A stretch of 33,716 bases of DNA from Streptomyces sp. NRRL WC-3618 (GTDB lineage: Bacteria > Actinomycetota > Actinomycetes > Streptomycetales > Streptomycetaceae), in the NCBI RefSeq assembly GCF_001280005.1, contig NZ_LGDW01000485.1, forward strand, positions 1 through 33,716, written 5' to 3'. Within the stretch, counting starts at the first letter, position 1. Every line of letters starts with the position of its first letter. Both the position numbers and the translations under genes were made by a program. Shown in pieces: positions 8,042 to 16,021 of the stretch. The notes under the pieces are model-generated. The model was given only the letters and a program-made list of their open reading frames with translations, did not search any database and was not told the DNA's origin.

Positions 8042-8077
8042 TTGACAGAGGAAAATAACCGGCCTAGGTTCCGGCCA
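8042..8077 (+). promoter_or_regulatory. Promoter giving a leaderless ROK repressor mRNA
   Basis: TTGACA (8042-8047) and TAGGTT (8065-8070) are separated by exactly 17 bases, and the ATG begins seven bases past the -10 box, so the predicted first transcribed base is the A of ATG. No Shine-Dalgarno sequence precedes the gene, which agrees with a leaderless message. Confidence 0.7.
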
Positions 8078-9249
8078 TGCCCTCGACCAGCCGTGCCGAG
8101 ATGTTTCCGGTCCACACACCGGCCGCCGCGCAGATCTTCACCACGGTTCTGTCCCACGGCCCGCTCACCCGCGCCGACGCGGCCCGGCGCGCGGGGCTGT
8201 CCGCCGCCGCCGTCACCAAGGCGGTCCGTCCGCTGCTCGAGGCCGGCTACCTGGTCGAGGACGCGGACGCCGAGACCCGGCCGGTGCTGGGGCGGCCCGC
8301 GAACCTCGTGCGCGTCGACGGCGGAAGGGCACTTTTCATCGGCATCAAGATCACCGGCGACGAGATCTTCGGCGTGCTCACCGACCTGTGCTGCCGCGTC
8401 CGCGTCGCCCGGGATCTCCCGCTGCCCGCCCGTACTCCCAAGGCGGTGCTGGCCTCGGTCGCCGAACTGGTGCGGGAACTGCTCACCGAGGCGGACGGCT
8501 TCGGGGTGCCGGTACTGGGCTGCGGCATGGCCGTCGCCGGAGAGGTCGACCGTGCCGAGGGCGCCGTACGCTACTCGCCGTTCCTCGACTGGCGTGACCT
8601 GCCGCTCGCGGAACTCGCCGCCACGGCGACGGGGCTGCCCGTCACGGTCGACAACGACGTGCGTGCCCTCACCGTCGCCGAGCAGTGGTTCGGCGCCGGG
8701 GTGGGGCTGTCCGACTTCGCCGTGGTGACGGTCGGCGCGGGTGTCGGATGCGGGCTCGTCGTCCACGGGCGTGTGGTCGCGGGGGCGTACGGGGTGGCCG
8801 GTGAGATCGGGCACGTCGTCGTCGATCCGGCGGGCCCGCCCTGCCACTGCGGCCAGCGCGGCTGCCTCCAGGCGTTCGCGGGGGACGCGGAGATCGTCGC
8901 CCGGGTGCGGGAGGTCACCGGCCGCGCGATCACCGACAGCGCCGAGGCCGTCGCCCTGGCCCACGCCGGTCATCCCGGAGTGCGGGAGGTGTACGCGCGG
9001 GCGGGTGCGGCGATCGGCCGGGTCATCGCCACCGTGGCCAATCTGCTCGGCCCCGAACGGCTGATCATCTCCGGCGAGGGACTGGCCGCGTACGACCTGT
9101 TCGCCGAGCAGATCCGCGACGCGTTCACCGCCACCGCCTTCGGCTCCGCCGCCCGCTGCGAGCTGCTGACCCGGCCGTTGCCCTTCGAGGAGTGGGCGCG
9201 GGGGGCGGCGGCGACGGCGATCCGGTCGTTCATCAGGGCGGACGACTAG
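8077..9249 (+). CDS. ROK family transcriptional repressor
   Basis: A 390-residue ROK (repressor, ORF, kinase) regulator. An N-terminal winged helix-turn-helix spans about 15-60 (LTRADAARRAGLSAAAVTKA), then the sugar-kinase-like fold follows: VDNDVRALTVAE (191-202), the phosphate loop VTVGAGVGCGLV, the sugar-binding EIGHV with H246, and the zinc cluster CHCGQRGC (C256, C258, C263) typical of NagC/Mlc/XylR-type ROK proteins. ROK repressors release DNA on binding a sugar or sugar phosphate. Its place next to a divergent alpha-galactosidase suggests galactosides or galactose as inducer; that is inference. ATG at 8077 was chosen because it lies at the predicted transcription start; an internal ATG at 8101 lacks a ribosome binding site. 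Confidence 0.93.
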   Translation: MPSTSRAEMFPVHTPAAAQIFTTVLSHGPLTRADAARRAGLSAAAVTKAVRPLLEAGYLVEDADAETRPVLGRPANLVRVDGGRALFIGIKITGDEIFGVLTDLCCRVRVARDLPLPARTPKAVLASVAELVRELLTEADGFGVPVLGCGMAVAGEVDRAEGAVRYSPFLDWRDLPLAELAATATGLPVTVDNDVRALTVAEQWFGAGVGLSDFAVVTVGAGVGCGLVVHGRVVAGAYGVAGEIGHVVVDPAGPPCHCGQRGCLQAFAGDAEIVARVREVTGRAITDSAEAVALAHAGHPGVREVYARAGAAIGRVIATVANLLGPERLIISGEGLAAYDLFAEQIRDAFTATAFGSAARCELLTRPLPFEEWARGAAATAIRSFIRADD

Positions 9250-9282
9250 GAGCCGCGCAGGCAGATCCAGGCTGATCAGGCG

Positions 9283-9316
9283 GCCCCCGCCGGGCCCCGC
9301 CCGACTGCCCGGGGGC
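9283..9316 (+). terminator. Weak candidate terminator after the ROK gene
   Basis: GCCCCCG and CGGGGGC pair across 20 bases shortly after the ROK stop. The loop is long, and only TT follows, so this is a tentative call based on position. Confidence 0.25.
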
Positions 9317-9451
9317 TTGCCGGCGGATCGCCGAGATCAGTCCGCCAGGCTGCTCCGCGAGCGCTGCGGCGGGTGCTGATCGGGCGGCCGGAGGCGGCAG
9401 CGCGCTCGCGCAGGGCTGCGGCTGCCGGCCTTCCATCCGTGCCCGGCCGGC

Positions 9452-9607
9452 GGGCTCGCCGGGTCGCCGGGCAGCGGCGAAGGCATGGGCCAGTGGGTCG
9501 CGGAACAGGGCGTTCTCCCGCTCGGTCTCCAGCGCCCGCGCCCGGGCCACCCCCACCGCCGTGGCCCACACTCCCGACGGCTGCGCCCGCTCCTGCTCAT
9601 CAGTCAC
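9452..9607 (-). pseudogene. N-terminal remnant of a class I SAM-dependent (leucine carboxyl methyltransferase-like) O-methyltransferase
   Basis: From a GTG at 9607 the frame reads SGVWATAVGVARARALETER then ALFRDPLAHAFAAA, which is the signature start of the actinobacterial PPM/TIGR00027-type methyltransferases. The match ends there. The continuing open frame, to 9233, turns into low-complexity Ala/Pro/Arg sequence with no SAM-binding motif, and overlaps the end of the ROK gene. Full-length family members have about 270-300 residues, so this is a truncated relic of about 50 residues. It could also be a chance survivor of a rearrangement at the ROK gene end. Confidence 0.6.
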
Positions 9608-9803
9608 TGCGCCGGCCCGGATGATCGTGCCAAGGGGGCTGAGGAGTGGAGCCAGGTTCATTCGCGGGCAGCCGGTCACGCGCGCACTGATCGCCTTCGG
9701 TATCGCCTTCGACGGCCGACTCTCCGCAGCCCGTCAGCAACCCCGACCACCCTGGTCGCACCGTTCGTTTGAGAGCGCCGTCTCAGCGGGTCCCGGGGGC
9801 CCG
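9608..9803. other. Non-coding stretch
   Basis: Between the methyltransferase remnant and the F420-dependent reductase-like gene I see no coding signal, strong hairpin or repeat. It is probably decayed sequence. Confidence 0.4.
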
Positions 9804-10466
9804 TCAGCCCTTGAAAGCGTCCTTGCGCTCCGGGGAGGCCTCGGCGAGGGCCTTCGTGACGGCTTCGACGCCGGCACGCAGCCCGTACACGGGGGTTTCG
9901 GGCTGCTGGCGCCAGGAGTCGTCGAGGCCGCCCGCGTCGACGGTGTCGAAGCCGAGTTCGTCGATCAGGGCGCGGACCTTCTTCTTGGCCGCCTCGTCGT
10001 CACCGGCGACCGGCAGGGCCATCCGGTCGGGGTCCCCGGCCGGGAGAGGCCTGGTCAGGATGTCGTCGGCGTAGGTGCCGTTGAAGGCCTTGACCACGGG
10101 GTGTCCGAGGTGTTCCGCCGTCCAGCGGCTCTCGGTCAGGCCCTCGTCCTCGATGGCGGCGATCCGGCCGTCGCGCTGCTTCGGGTAGTAGTTACCGGTG
10201 TCGATGACGACGAAGCCCTCGGCCGCCTTGTCGAAGAGGCCCGACGGCAGGTCGGGTACGTTCTTCAAGGGGATCGTGACGACGACGACCTCGGCGCCGG
10301 ACGCCGCTTCGCCGACGGTGACCGGGGTCGCGCCGGTCTCCTCGGCGAGGGCGCTCAGGGTCTGCGGGCCGCGCGAGTTGGCGATGGACACCTTGTGCCC
10401 GAGGGAGGTGAGCCGGCGGGTCAGGTTGCCGCCGATGTTGCCTGCGCCGATGATGCCGATCTTCAT
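9804..10466 (-). CDS. NADPH-dependent F420 reductase / NAD(P)-binding oxidoreductase-like protein
   Basis: A 220-residue Rossmann-fold protein of the F420-dependent NADP reductase-like group (related to the NAD-binding half of ProC and STEAP-type reductases). The dinucleotide motif GAGNIGGNL lies at 7-15, followed by the 2'-phosphate-type segment KVSIANSRGPQTL, and the conserved VVVTIPLKN and VIDTGNYYPK strands; HPVVKAFNGTYADD resembles the motif that lines the active cleft. The full F420 reductase reaction transfers hydride between NADPH and coenzyme F420, but many such short relatives have unknown substrates, so only the cofactor binding is secure. ATG at 10466 has GGAG six bases upstream. 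The neighbours do not point to a pathway, and about 190 bases upstream hold no gene. Confidence 0.87.
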   Translation of the reverse strand: MKIGIIGAGNIGGNLTRRLTSLGHKVSIANSRGPQTLSALAEETGATPVTVGEAASGAEVVVVTIPLKNVPDLPSGLFDKAAEGFVVIDTGNYYPKQRDGRIAAIEDEGLTESRWTAEHLGHPVVKAFNGTYADDILTRPLPAGDPDRMALPVAGDDEAAKKKVRALIDELGFDTVDAGGLDDSWRQQPETPVYGLRAGVEAVTKALAEASPERKDAFKG

Positions 10467-10656
10467 GGTGTCTCCAGTGCGTGAGGGGTGGTCAGGCCTC
10501 GCGACAGTCCGAACCCCCCGCCGCTGCCCCGCATTCCCGTCGGCGTGCAGTCGCCTCAGAACGCCTGGTGGGGCAGGCGCTACGAAGCCGCCGGTCCACG
10601 AAGGTCACCAGGAGCGGGATCGGCGCCCCCCCCGGGCGTGCGCTGCTGATCCCCGC

Positions 10657-11097
10657 TCAGCGGCGGCCGGTGGCCAGGATGACGAGGAACTGGCCGCCGC
10701 CCGCCTCGATGTCGGCGCTCACCGGCAGCCCTGGTGTCAGCCGGGAGAACCGGTCCACCAGCCAGTCCGCCGCTTCCTGGGCGTCCTGCTTGGTCGGACA
10801 ACGGCCCACCATCTCGCGGCCCCCCTTGCGCTCCAACCTCGCGGCAACGGCCATCAGCGGCGCGGGTTCGACCACGTACAGGCTGTCCGGCCAGGCGATG
10901 ACCGCCTTGACCGCGCCCTTGCGGGTGTTGCATCCGCGGTGTGCAAGCCGCTCGGCGACCTTGGCCTTCCGGTCGGCGGTCCGGCTGTCGACGCTGGGCC
11001 CCTGCGGGTCGTTCACCGATTTGTCGGGGTCGACCGGTTCGTCGCACACCCAGCACCGCCAGCCGTCACGCTCGGCCACATCATCAAGGAGACTCAT
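10657..11097 (-). CDS. HNH endonuclease-like zinc-binding protein
   Basis: A 146-residue protein with an N-terminal CWVC pair (C15, C18) and HRGCNTRKG at 53-61, which together resemble the HNH/McrA-type treble-clef motif (CxxC and HxxCNxxKG). The usual central His-His or Asp-His catalytic pair is not plain: the region between reads VDSRTADRKAKVAERL. Nuclease activity is therefore uncertain. The C-terminal half (about 70-146) is unrecognised and may bind a partner. There is no Shine-Dalgarno sequence; TAGCTT lies six bases before ATG, so a leaderless message is likely. It stands alone on the minus strand between the F420 reductase-like gene and the LAL regulator. Confidence 0.72.
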   Translation of the reverse strand: MSLLDDVAERDGWRCWVCDEPVDPDKSVNDPQGPSVDSRTADRKAKVAERLAHRGCNTRKGAVKAVIAWPDSLYVVEPAPLMAVAARLERKGGREMVGRCPTKQDAQEAADWLVDRFSRLTPGLPVSADIEAGGGQFLVILATGRR

Positions 11098-11109
11098 CCG
11101 AGCAAGCTA
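11098..11109 (-). promoter_or_regulatory. Candidate -10 box for leaderless HNH-like gene
   Basis: TAGCTT (11109-11104 on the minus strand) followed by six bases and ATG places transcription start at the initiation codon. No good -35 box was found. Confidence 0.4.
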
Positions 11110-11186
11110 GCCTGCCCCGCCGCCACTCCGCGCACCAGGGCCTCGGCAGCCAGGCAGGCCGGGTCCATGTCGGTGGCGTCCTGCGC

Positions 11187-14144
11187 CTACGAGGCCGCCT
11201 GGATCAGCCCCTCGCGGTGGGCGACCGCCACCGCCTCCCCACGGCTCGCCGCGCCCAGCTTGGCCAGGATGTTGGAGACGTGGACACTGGCCGTCTTGCC
11301 GCTGATGAACAGTTCCTCGCCGATCTGACGGTTGCTGCGGCCGAGGGCGAGGAGCCGCAGGACGTCCTGTTCGCGGGCGGTGAGGGGCGTCGGGACGGTG
11401 CCGGGATCCCCGACGGGAGAGGGTTCCGTGAGCCGGCCGCGGCGGATGAGGGCGTCCACCTCCTGGAGCAGGGGCGTGGCGCCCAGACGTACCGCCGTCT
11501 CGCGGGCCGCGCGCGCCTGTGCGGCGGCCTCCTCACGGCGGCCGTCCGCCAACAGAGCCTCGGCGAACCGCCTTCTGCAACGGGCCTGTTCGTAGACGTC
11601 GCCGAAGCCGAACCCCGTGACCGCCCGTTCCCACGCCCCCGCTTCGGGACCGGCCGTCGCCCGTGCCCACTCCGCTTCGGCGCGAGCCAGCCAGGCGTGT
11701 CCCTCGGGGCCCTGTGGGCTGCCGTCGCGACCGATCGCGCCCCGGGTCCTGGCCAGCTCCATCAGTTCGGCCGCCGTGTCCGTCCACCGCCGTGTCCCCG
11801 CCTCGTCGCCGGACCGGCGCAGGCGGACGGCCGTGTCGGCGACGGCGGCCAGCGCCAGGGCGACGAGCCGCACCGCTACCTCCGGGCGGGCCCCGGCGTC
11901 GTCGGTGAGCGCCTTCACCGTGCCGCGCACGCGCTCCACGGCCGCCTCGGGGTCACCCGCCAGCGCGGCGGCGTCGGTGAGCACGATGCTCGCGACCAGC
12001 GTGGCCATCCAGTCGAACGGACCGTCGAGAAGAGCCCGGGCGCGGTCGGCGGCGCCCAGATCACCGCGTGCCAGCGCCACGTACAGCGAAGGCCCCGCCA
12101 CATAACCGGCAGCCGCGGGCAGCACCTCGGTGTCGGCCGCCGCCGCGCGGGCGCACTCGTCCCACCGGCCCAGCGTGTACAGCACCAAGGAGTGCAGATA
12201 GCGCATCTCCAGGGGGTAGGGCGAGGAGAGGAGGCCGACGCGGCGGGCGCGGTCCAGGCCCTCGGAGAGCCACGGCAGACTCTCCTCCAGCAGACCGGAC
12301 TCGAAGCTGCCGATCGCGAGATTGAACAGCGCGCGCATCTCCACCGGCGTACAGCCTGAGTGCCGGGCCAGTTCCCGGGCCTCCAGGAACCGTTCGCGGG
12401 CCTCGGGCGTGCGACGGCCCCCTTCTTCGAGACCGGCCACGGAGATCATGAGATCGGCCTGCGCGTCGAGGGCCTGCAACCGCTCGGCGACCGAGAGAGC
12501 CTGCCGGGCCACCCGGAGCGCGGTGACGTTGTCGCCCATCTGCCGTGCCGCCATGACATGGGTGGCCGCCGCCCACACCCACGTCCGCGACGGAGGGTCG
12601 GCCGGGATCAGGGCGAGTGCCTCGCTGCTGTAGGCGTACGCGGCCGACAGGTGATCGATGGTCATCAGGTTGTCGGCGAGCGTGTAGCGCACGCGGGCCG
12701 CGAGTTCGGCGTCCGTGTCCCGGCCGGATCCCGCGAGCGCCGCCCGGGTGAGCGACACCGCGCGATGCGCCTCCCCGGCATGGGCCGCCGCGGCGGACGC
12801 CCGCAGCATGAGCGTCACCGTGTCCAGGCCCTCGCCCGTGGGCCGGGCGCCGGCCTCCACCGCCGGCCACATGTCGAGGGCGGCCTCCAGATGCCGCAGC
12901 TCCTCCGCGGGCGCGCCGACGCGAGCGGCGTGATCGGCGGCCTCCAGCGACGCGGTGAGCGCCTCGGCCAGGTCATGGCTCTCCCGGTAGTGGTGCGCGC
13001 GCTCCGCCGCACTCTCGGCGGGGCGTCCCCGCCCGGCCAGCAGCCGCGCGAACGCCCCGTGCAGTCGCGACCGCTCGCCCGGCAGCAGGTCGGCGTAGAC
13101 GGCCTCGCGGGCGAGGGCGTGTCTGAAGGAGTACGTGTTGCCCTCGCCGGGGACGAGGAGTTGCCGTCCGACCGCCTCGCGCAGCGCCGACTCCAGCTCG
13201 TCCTGCGGCAGTTGGACGGCGTCGCTCAACAGCTCGTGCTCGACGCGCCGCCCGGCCACGGCGGCCGTGCGCAGCACCTGCTGGGCGGTGTCGGACAGTT
13301 GCTCGAAGCGGATCAGGAGAACGTCGGCGAGCCCGCTGGGTACACCGCCCGATTCCGTGTCGGTGGCCGCGAGCAGCTCCTCCGCGTAGAAGGCGTTGCC
13401 CTCGGCCCGCTCGACGATCCGCCGCACGGTCGTGTCCGGCAGCGGCCCCTCGCCCAGGGCGCGCACCAGCCGGGCCACCTCGGGGTCGGCCATCGGCCGT
13501 AGCTCCAGCCTTTCCACGGCGGGCAGCCGCACCAGCTCCGCGAGCAGCGGGCGCAGCGGATGGCGGCGGTGGAGGTCGTCGGCGCGGTACGAGGCGAACA
13601 CGGCGAGCCGGTGACCAGGGGCGCCCGCCGATCCCTGGAGCACGCCCCGGCTGAGCAGGAACCGCAGCAGATCCCGGGAGGACTGGTCGGCCCAGTGCAG
13701 GTCCTCCAGGACGAGCAGCAGCGGCGCGACCTCGGTGACAGCGGCCAGCAGGCCCGCCATGCCCTCGAACAGACGCAGCCGCCCACCGGCGTCCCGCGCC
13801 CCGTCGTCCGCCCCGCCGCCGAGCAGCCGACCGACCACGGGATGCGCGGCGAGCGCCCCGGCGAACCGCTCGTCGGCCGCCAGCACCCCCAGGATCTCGG
13901 TGAACGGCAGATACGGCAGACCGACGTCACCGAGATCGACACAGTGCCCCGTGAGCACGGTCATCCCCCGGTCCGAGGCCCGCCCGGCCGCCTCCGCCAG
14001 CACCCGTGTCTTGCCCACCCCGGCGTCCCCGGCGATGAGCACGGCACGGGCCTCACGGACCCGGGCACGGTCCAGCACAGCGGCGAGACGGGTCAGCTCG
14101 TCGTCGCGGCCGATGAGGGGGGTGTCGAACAGGTTCTGCGGCAC
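11187..14144 (-). CDS. Large ATP-binding LuxR-family (LAL) transcriptional regulator
   Basis: A 985-residue LAL regulator. An N-terminal AAA/NACHT-like ATPase carries Walker A GDAGVGKTR (39-47) and Walker B LLLVLEDLHWAD (142-153); a long alpha-helical, TPR-like middle (about 330-880) probably senses a ligand or partner; the C-terminus (about 918-985) is a LuxR helix-turn-helix, with LTAREQDVLRLLALGRSNRQ and SGKTASVHVSNILAKLGA. Length and order match MalT-like LAL proteins, which activate sugar-use or secondary-metabolite genes in Streptomyces. The start is GTG at 14144; there is no clear ribosome binding site, and CAGGAT six bases upstream could be a leaderless -10. No obvious target cluster adjoins it, so the regulon is unknown. 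Confidence 0.94.
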   Translation of the reverse strand: MPQNLFDTPLIGRDDELTRLAAVLDRARVREARAVLIAGDAGVGKTRVLAEAAGRASDRGMTVLTGHCVDLGDVGLPYLPFTEILGVLAADERFAGALAAHPVVGRLLGGGADDGARDAGGRLRLFEGMAGLLAAVTEVAPLLLVLEDLHWADQSSRDLLRFLLSRGVLQGSAGAPGHRLAVFASYRADDLHRRHPLRPLLAELVRLPAVERLELRPMADPEVARLVRALGEGPLPDTTVRRIVERAEGNAFYAEELLAATDTESGGVPSGLADVLLIRFEQLSDTAQQVLRTAAVAGRRVEHELLSDAVQLPQDELESALREAVGRQLLVPGEGNTYSFRHALAREAVYADLLPGERSRLHGAFARLLAGRGRPAESAAERAHHYRESHDLAEALTASLEAADHAARVGAPAEELRHLEAALDMWPAVEAGARPTGEGLDTVTLMLRASAAAAHAGEAHRAVSLTRAALAGSGRDTDAELAARVRYTLADNLMTIDHLSAAYAYSSEALALIPADPPSRTWVWAAATHVMAARQMGDNVTALRVARQALSVAERLQALDAQADLMISVAGLEEGGRRTPEARERFLEARELARHSGCTPVEMRALFNLAIGSFESGLLEESLPWLSEGLDRARRVGLLSSPYPLEMRYLHSLVLYTLGRWDECARAAAADTEVLPAAAGYVAGPSLYVALARGDLGAADRARALLDGPFDWMATLVASIVLTDAAALAGDPEAAVERVRGTVKALTDDAGARPEVAVRLVALALAAVADTAVRLRRSGDEAGTRRWTDTAAELMELARTRGAIGRDGSPQGPEGHAWLARAEAEWARATAGPEAGAWERAVTGFGFGDVYEQARCRRRFAEALLADGRREEAAAQARAARETAVRLGATPLLQEVDALIRRGRLTEPSPVGDPGTVPTPLTAREQDVLRLLALGRSNRQIGEELFISGKTASVHVSNILAKLGAASRGEAVAVAHREGLIQAAS

Positions 14145-14165
14145 AGATCAATCCTGACACGCACC

Positions 14166-14193
14166 ACTGACAGCCCTGGACTGACAGCCCTGG
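14166..14193. repeat. 14-bp perfect tandem duplication upstream of the LAL gene
   Basis: ACTGACAGCCCTGG occurs twice in direct succession in the 60-base gap between the LAL start and the zinc finger gene stop. It lies in the probable LAL promoter region, just upstream of it on the minus strand, and may be a replication-slippage duplication or a doubled binding site. Confidence 0.6.
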
Positions 14194-14204
14194 CCGGTCA
14201 CGGC

Positions 14205-14555
14205 TCAGCGCAGGATCTCCGCCCAGTTCGCCGGCACCCGTCCCGCCGGTCCCGGTGCGGGCTGGTCGGCCGGGTGGCTCGTCGGGGCGGCCAGGGCCGG
14301 GCCGGACTCGTAGAGCTCGGACGTCTCGAAGTTCCAGAACCAGGCCTCGCCCGGTTCGTAACTGCGGATCACCGGATGGCCGGTGTCCCGGAAGTGGCCG
14401 GTGGCGTGCTTGGCGGGCGAGTCGTCGCAGCAGCCGATGTGGCCGCACAGGGCGCAGCGCCGCAGATGGAACCACCAGCCGCCGTCGGCGTCGCACTCGA
14501 CGCATCCGGCGCCGCTGGGCGGGACGCTGGGATCGATTCCGGTGTCCTTGGTCAT
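14205..14555 (-). CDS. UBP-type zinc finger protein
   Basis: A 116-residue protein whose first 85 residues form a ZnF-UBP domain. The likely zinc ligands are present in order: C18 and C21 (CVEC), C34 and C37 (CALC), C42/C43 in GHIGCCDDS, H50, H54 and H60 (KHATGHFRDTGHPVIRSYEP), followed by the GEAWFWNFETSE strand. In eukaryotic deubiquitinases and HDAC6 this domain binds the free C-terminal Gly-Gly of ubiquitin; the bacterial ligand is unknown. The tail (about 86-116) is Pro/Ala-rich and ends NWAEILR. ATG at 14555 overlaps the histidine kinase stop by four bases (ATGA), so it is the last gene of a coupled three-gene operon and should be made in step with the kinase and the response-regulator fusion. 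Confidence 0.93.
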   Translation of the reverse strand: MTKDTGIDPSVPPSGAGCVECDADGGWWFHLRRCALCGHIGCCDDSPAKHATGHFRDTGHPVIRSYEPGEAWFWNFETSELYESGPALAAPTSHPADQPAPGPAGRVPANWAEILR

Positions 14556-16021
14556 GACGGCTCCTGGGCCGGGTCGGGGGCGGCATCCGGGTCGGCGGCG
14601 GTGAGGGGGAGCAGCACCTGGAAGCGGGTGTCGCCGGGTACGGACTCGACCTTCAGGTCACCGTGGTGCTTGTTGACGACGATCCGCCAGGAGATGTCGA
14701 GCCCCAGCCCGGTACCCTCACCCACCGGCTTGGTGGTGAAGAACGGGTCGAAGATCCGGCCCCGGATCTCCGCCGGCACCCCCGGGCCCGTGTCGCGGAA
14801 CTCGACCAGAAGCCGGTCGTGCACCAGCGCCGTCCGTACGGTCAACGTCCCTTCGCCGCCCGCGCTGTTGATGGCGGAGACCGCGTTGTCGATCAGGTTG
14901 GTCCACACCTGGTTCAGCTCGGCGGGGTAGGCCGGGATCCTGGGCACCGAACGGTCGTACTCCTTCACGACCTTGACGAGCGGCCCGATCTTGCCGGACA
15001 GCATCAGCAGTGTGCTGTCGAGGAGTTCGTGCACATCGGCGACCTGGTAGGGGGCGCGGTCCAGCTGCGAGTACTGCTTGGCGGCGTCGACGAGGTGCGA
15101 GATACGGGTGGTGGAGTCCTCGATCTCGGACATCAACAACTCGGTCTCGACCGTGTAGTTGAGCCATCCGACGGCACTCTGAAGGATCTCCTCGTCGACG
15201 GCCGCCGCGACCTGTTCCAGCCAGTCGACGTCGAGACCGCCCTGTACGAAGGTCGGCGCGATCTGCCAGCCGCCCTGGACGCCGTGGTCGTCGAGCCAGT
15301 CGGCGAGTTCGTCCTCGCGGTCGGACGCTTCGAGCGGGCTCAACGCCGGTGCCTTGGCGACCCGTTCGGCCGTACGCTCCTGGATGTCTACCAGGGCCTT
15401 CAACGCGTCGCGCTGGTAGGGGCCCGAGGCGATGATGCCGAGCTTGTTGCGCATGTGCGCGACCCGGTCCCTGAGCGACGAGGTGGCCCGTACGGCCGCC
15501 GCGGCCGGGTTGTTGAGCTCATGGGTGAGACCCGCGGACAACGAGCCCAGCGCCAGCAGCCGTTCACGCTGCCCGACGGCCCGCTGAGTGGTCTGCGAAC
15601 CGAGGAACAGCCCCTCCAGGAGATGCACCGCCATCGGAAACCACTCGTGCATGACCTTCGCGAACGAGTCGGCGGGCAGGACGAAGAACCGGGTGGGCCG
15701 CGACACCCGCACCGAGTTCATGTACCGCTGCGGCTTCCGGTCCCCCAGGTACGCCTGGACGGCCCCCGCGTACACCCCGGACTGGGACGTGCGGCTCACT
15801 TCGACGTCGTCGCCGCCCACCCGGCGCGACATGACGACCGTGCCCTCGATCATCACGTAGAAGCAGGTCGCCGGGTCGCCCTCGGCGTAGACCGGCCCCG
15901 GGTCGAACAGTTCCACCCGTCCCTCGCTGCACAGCCTGCCGAGCTGCTCGGCTGTCAGCTTCTCGAACAGGAACAGCGCACCGATCTCCGCCGGGCTGCA
16001 CGGCATCAACCGCCCGCTCAC
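14552..16021 (-). CDS. Cyclic-nucleotide-binding-domain histidine kinase
   Basis: A soluble 489-residue sensor kinase. Residues 10-130 are a cyclic nucleotide-binding-like (CRP/cNMP) beta-roll (PVYAEGDPATCFYVMIEGTV), though the phosphate-binding Glu/Arg signature of true cAMP sites is not evident. The kinase core has an H-box LSAGLTHELNNPAAAAVRA with H167, an N-box LNQVWTNLIDNAVSAI (369-384), G1 DTGPGVP (410-416), FDPFFTTKPVG and G2 GEGTGLGLDIS (434-444). The helical insert between H-box and N-box (about 185-310) is longer than usual. No membrane segment is present. GTG at 16021 was chosen: GGAG lies six bases upstream and it overlaps the previous stop by four bases (GTGA); an ATG at 16006 has a weaker context. 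The obvious partner is the receiver domain encoded immediately upstream. Confidence 0.92.
   Translation of the reverse strand: MSGRLMPCSPAEIGALFLFEKLTAEQLGRLCSEGRVELFDPGPVYAEGDPATCFYVMIEGTVVMSRRVGGDDVEVSRTSQSGVYAGAVQAYLGDRKPQRYMNSVRVSRPTRFFVLPADSFAKVMHEWFPMAVHLLEGLFLGSQTTQRAVGQRERLLALGSLSAGLTHELNNPAAAAVRATSSLRDRVAHMRNKLGIIASGPYQRDALKALVDIQERTAERVAKAPALSPLEASDREDELADWLDDHGVQGGWQIAPTFVQGGLDVDWLEQVAAAVDEEILQSAVGWLNYTVETELLMSEIEDSTTRISHLVDAAKQYSQLDRAPYQVADVHELLDSTLLMLSGKIGPLVKVVKEYDRSVPRIPAYPAELNQVWTNLIDNAVSAINSAGGEGTLTVRTALVHDRLLVEFRDTGPGVPAEIRGRIFDPFFTTKPVGEGTGLGLDISWRIVVNKHHGDLKVESVPGDTRFQVLLPLTAADPDAAPDPAQEPS

Noticed and set aside
10467..10656. Possible small gene between the F420 reductase-like and HNH-like genes
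   Set aside because: Frames here are shadows of neighbouring genes with no start-site signal or recognisable protein.
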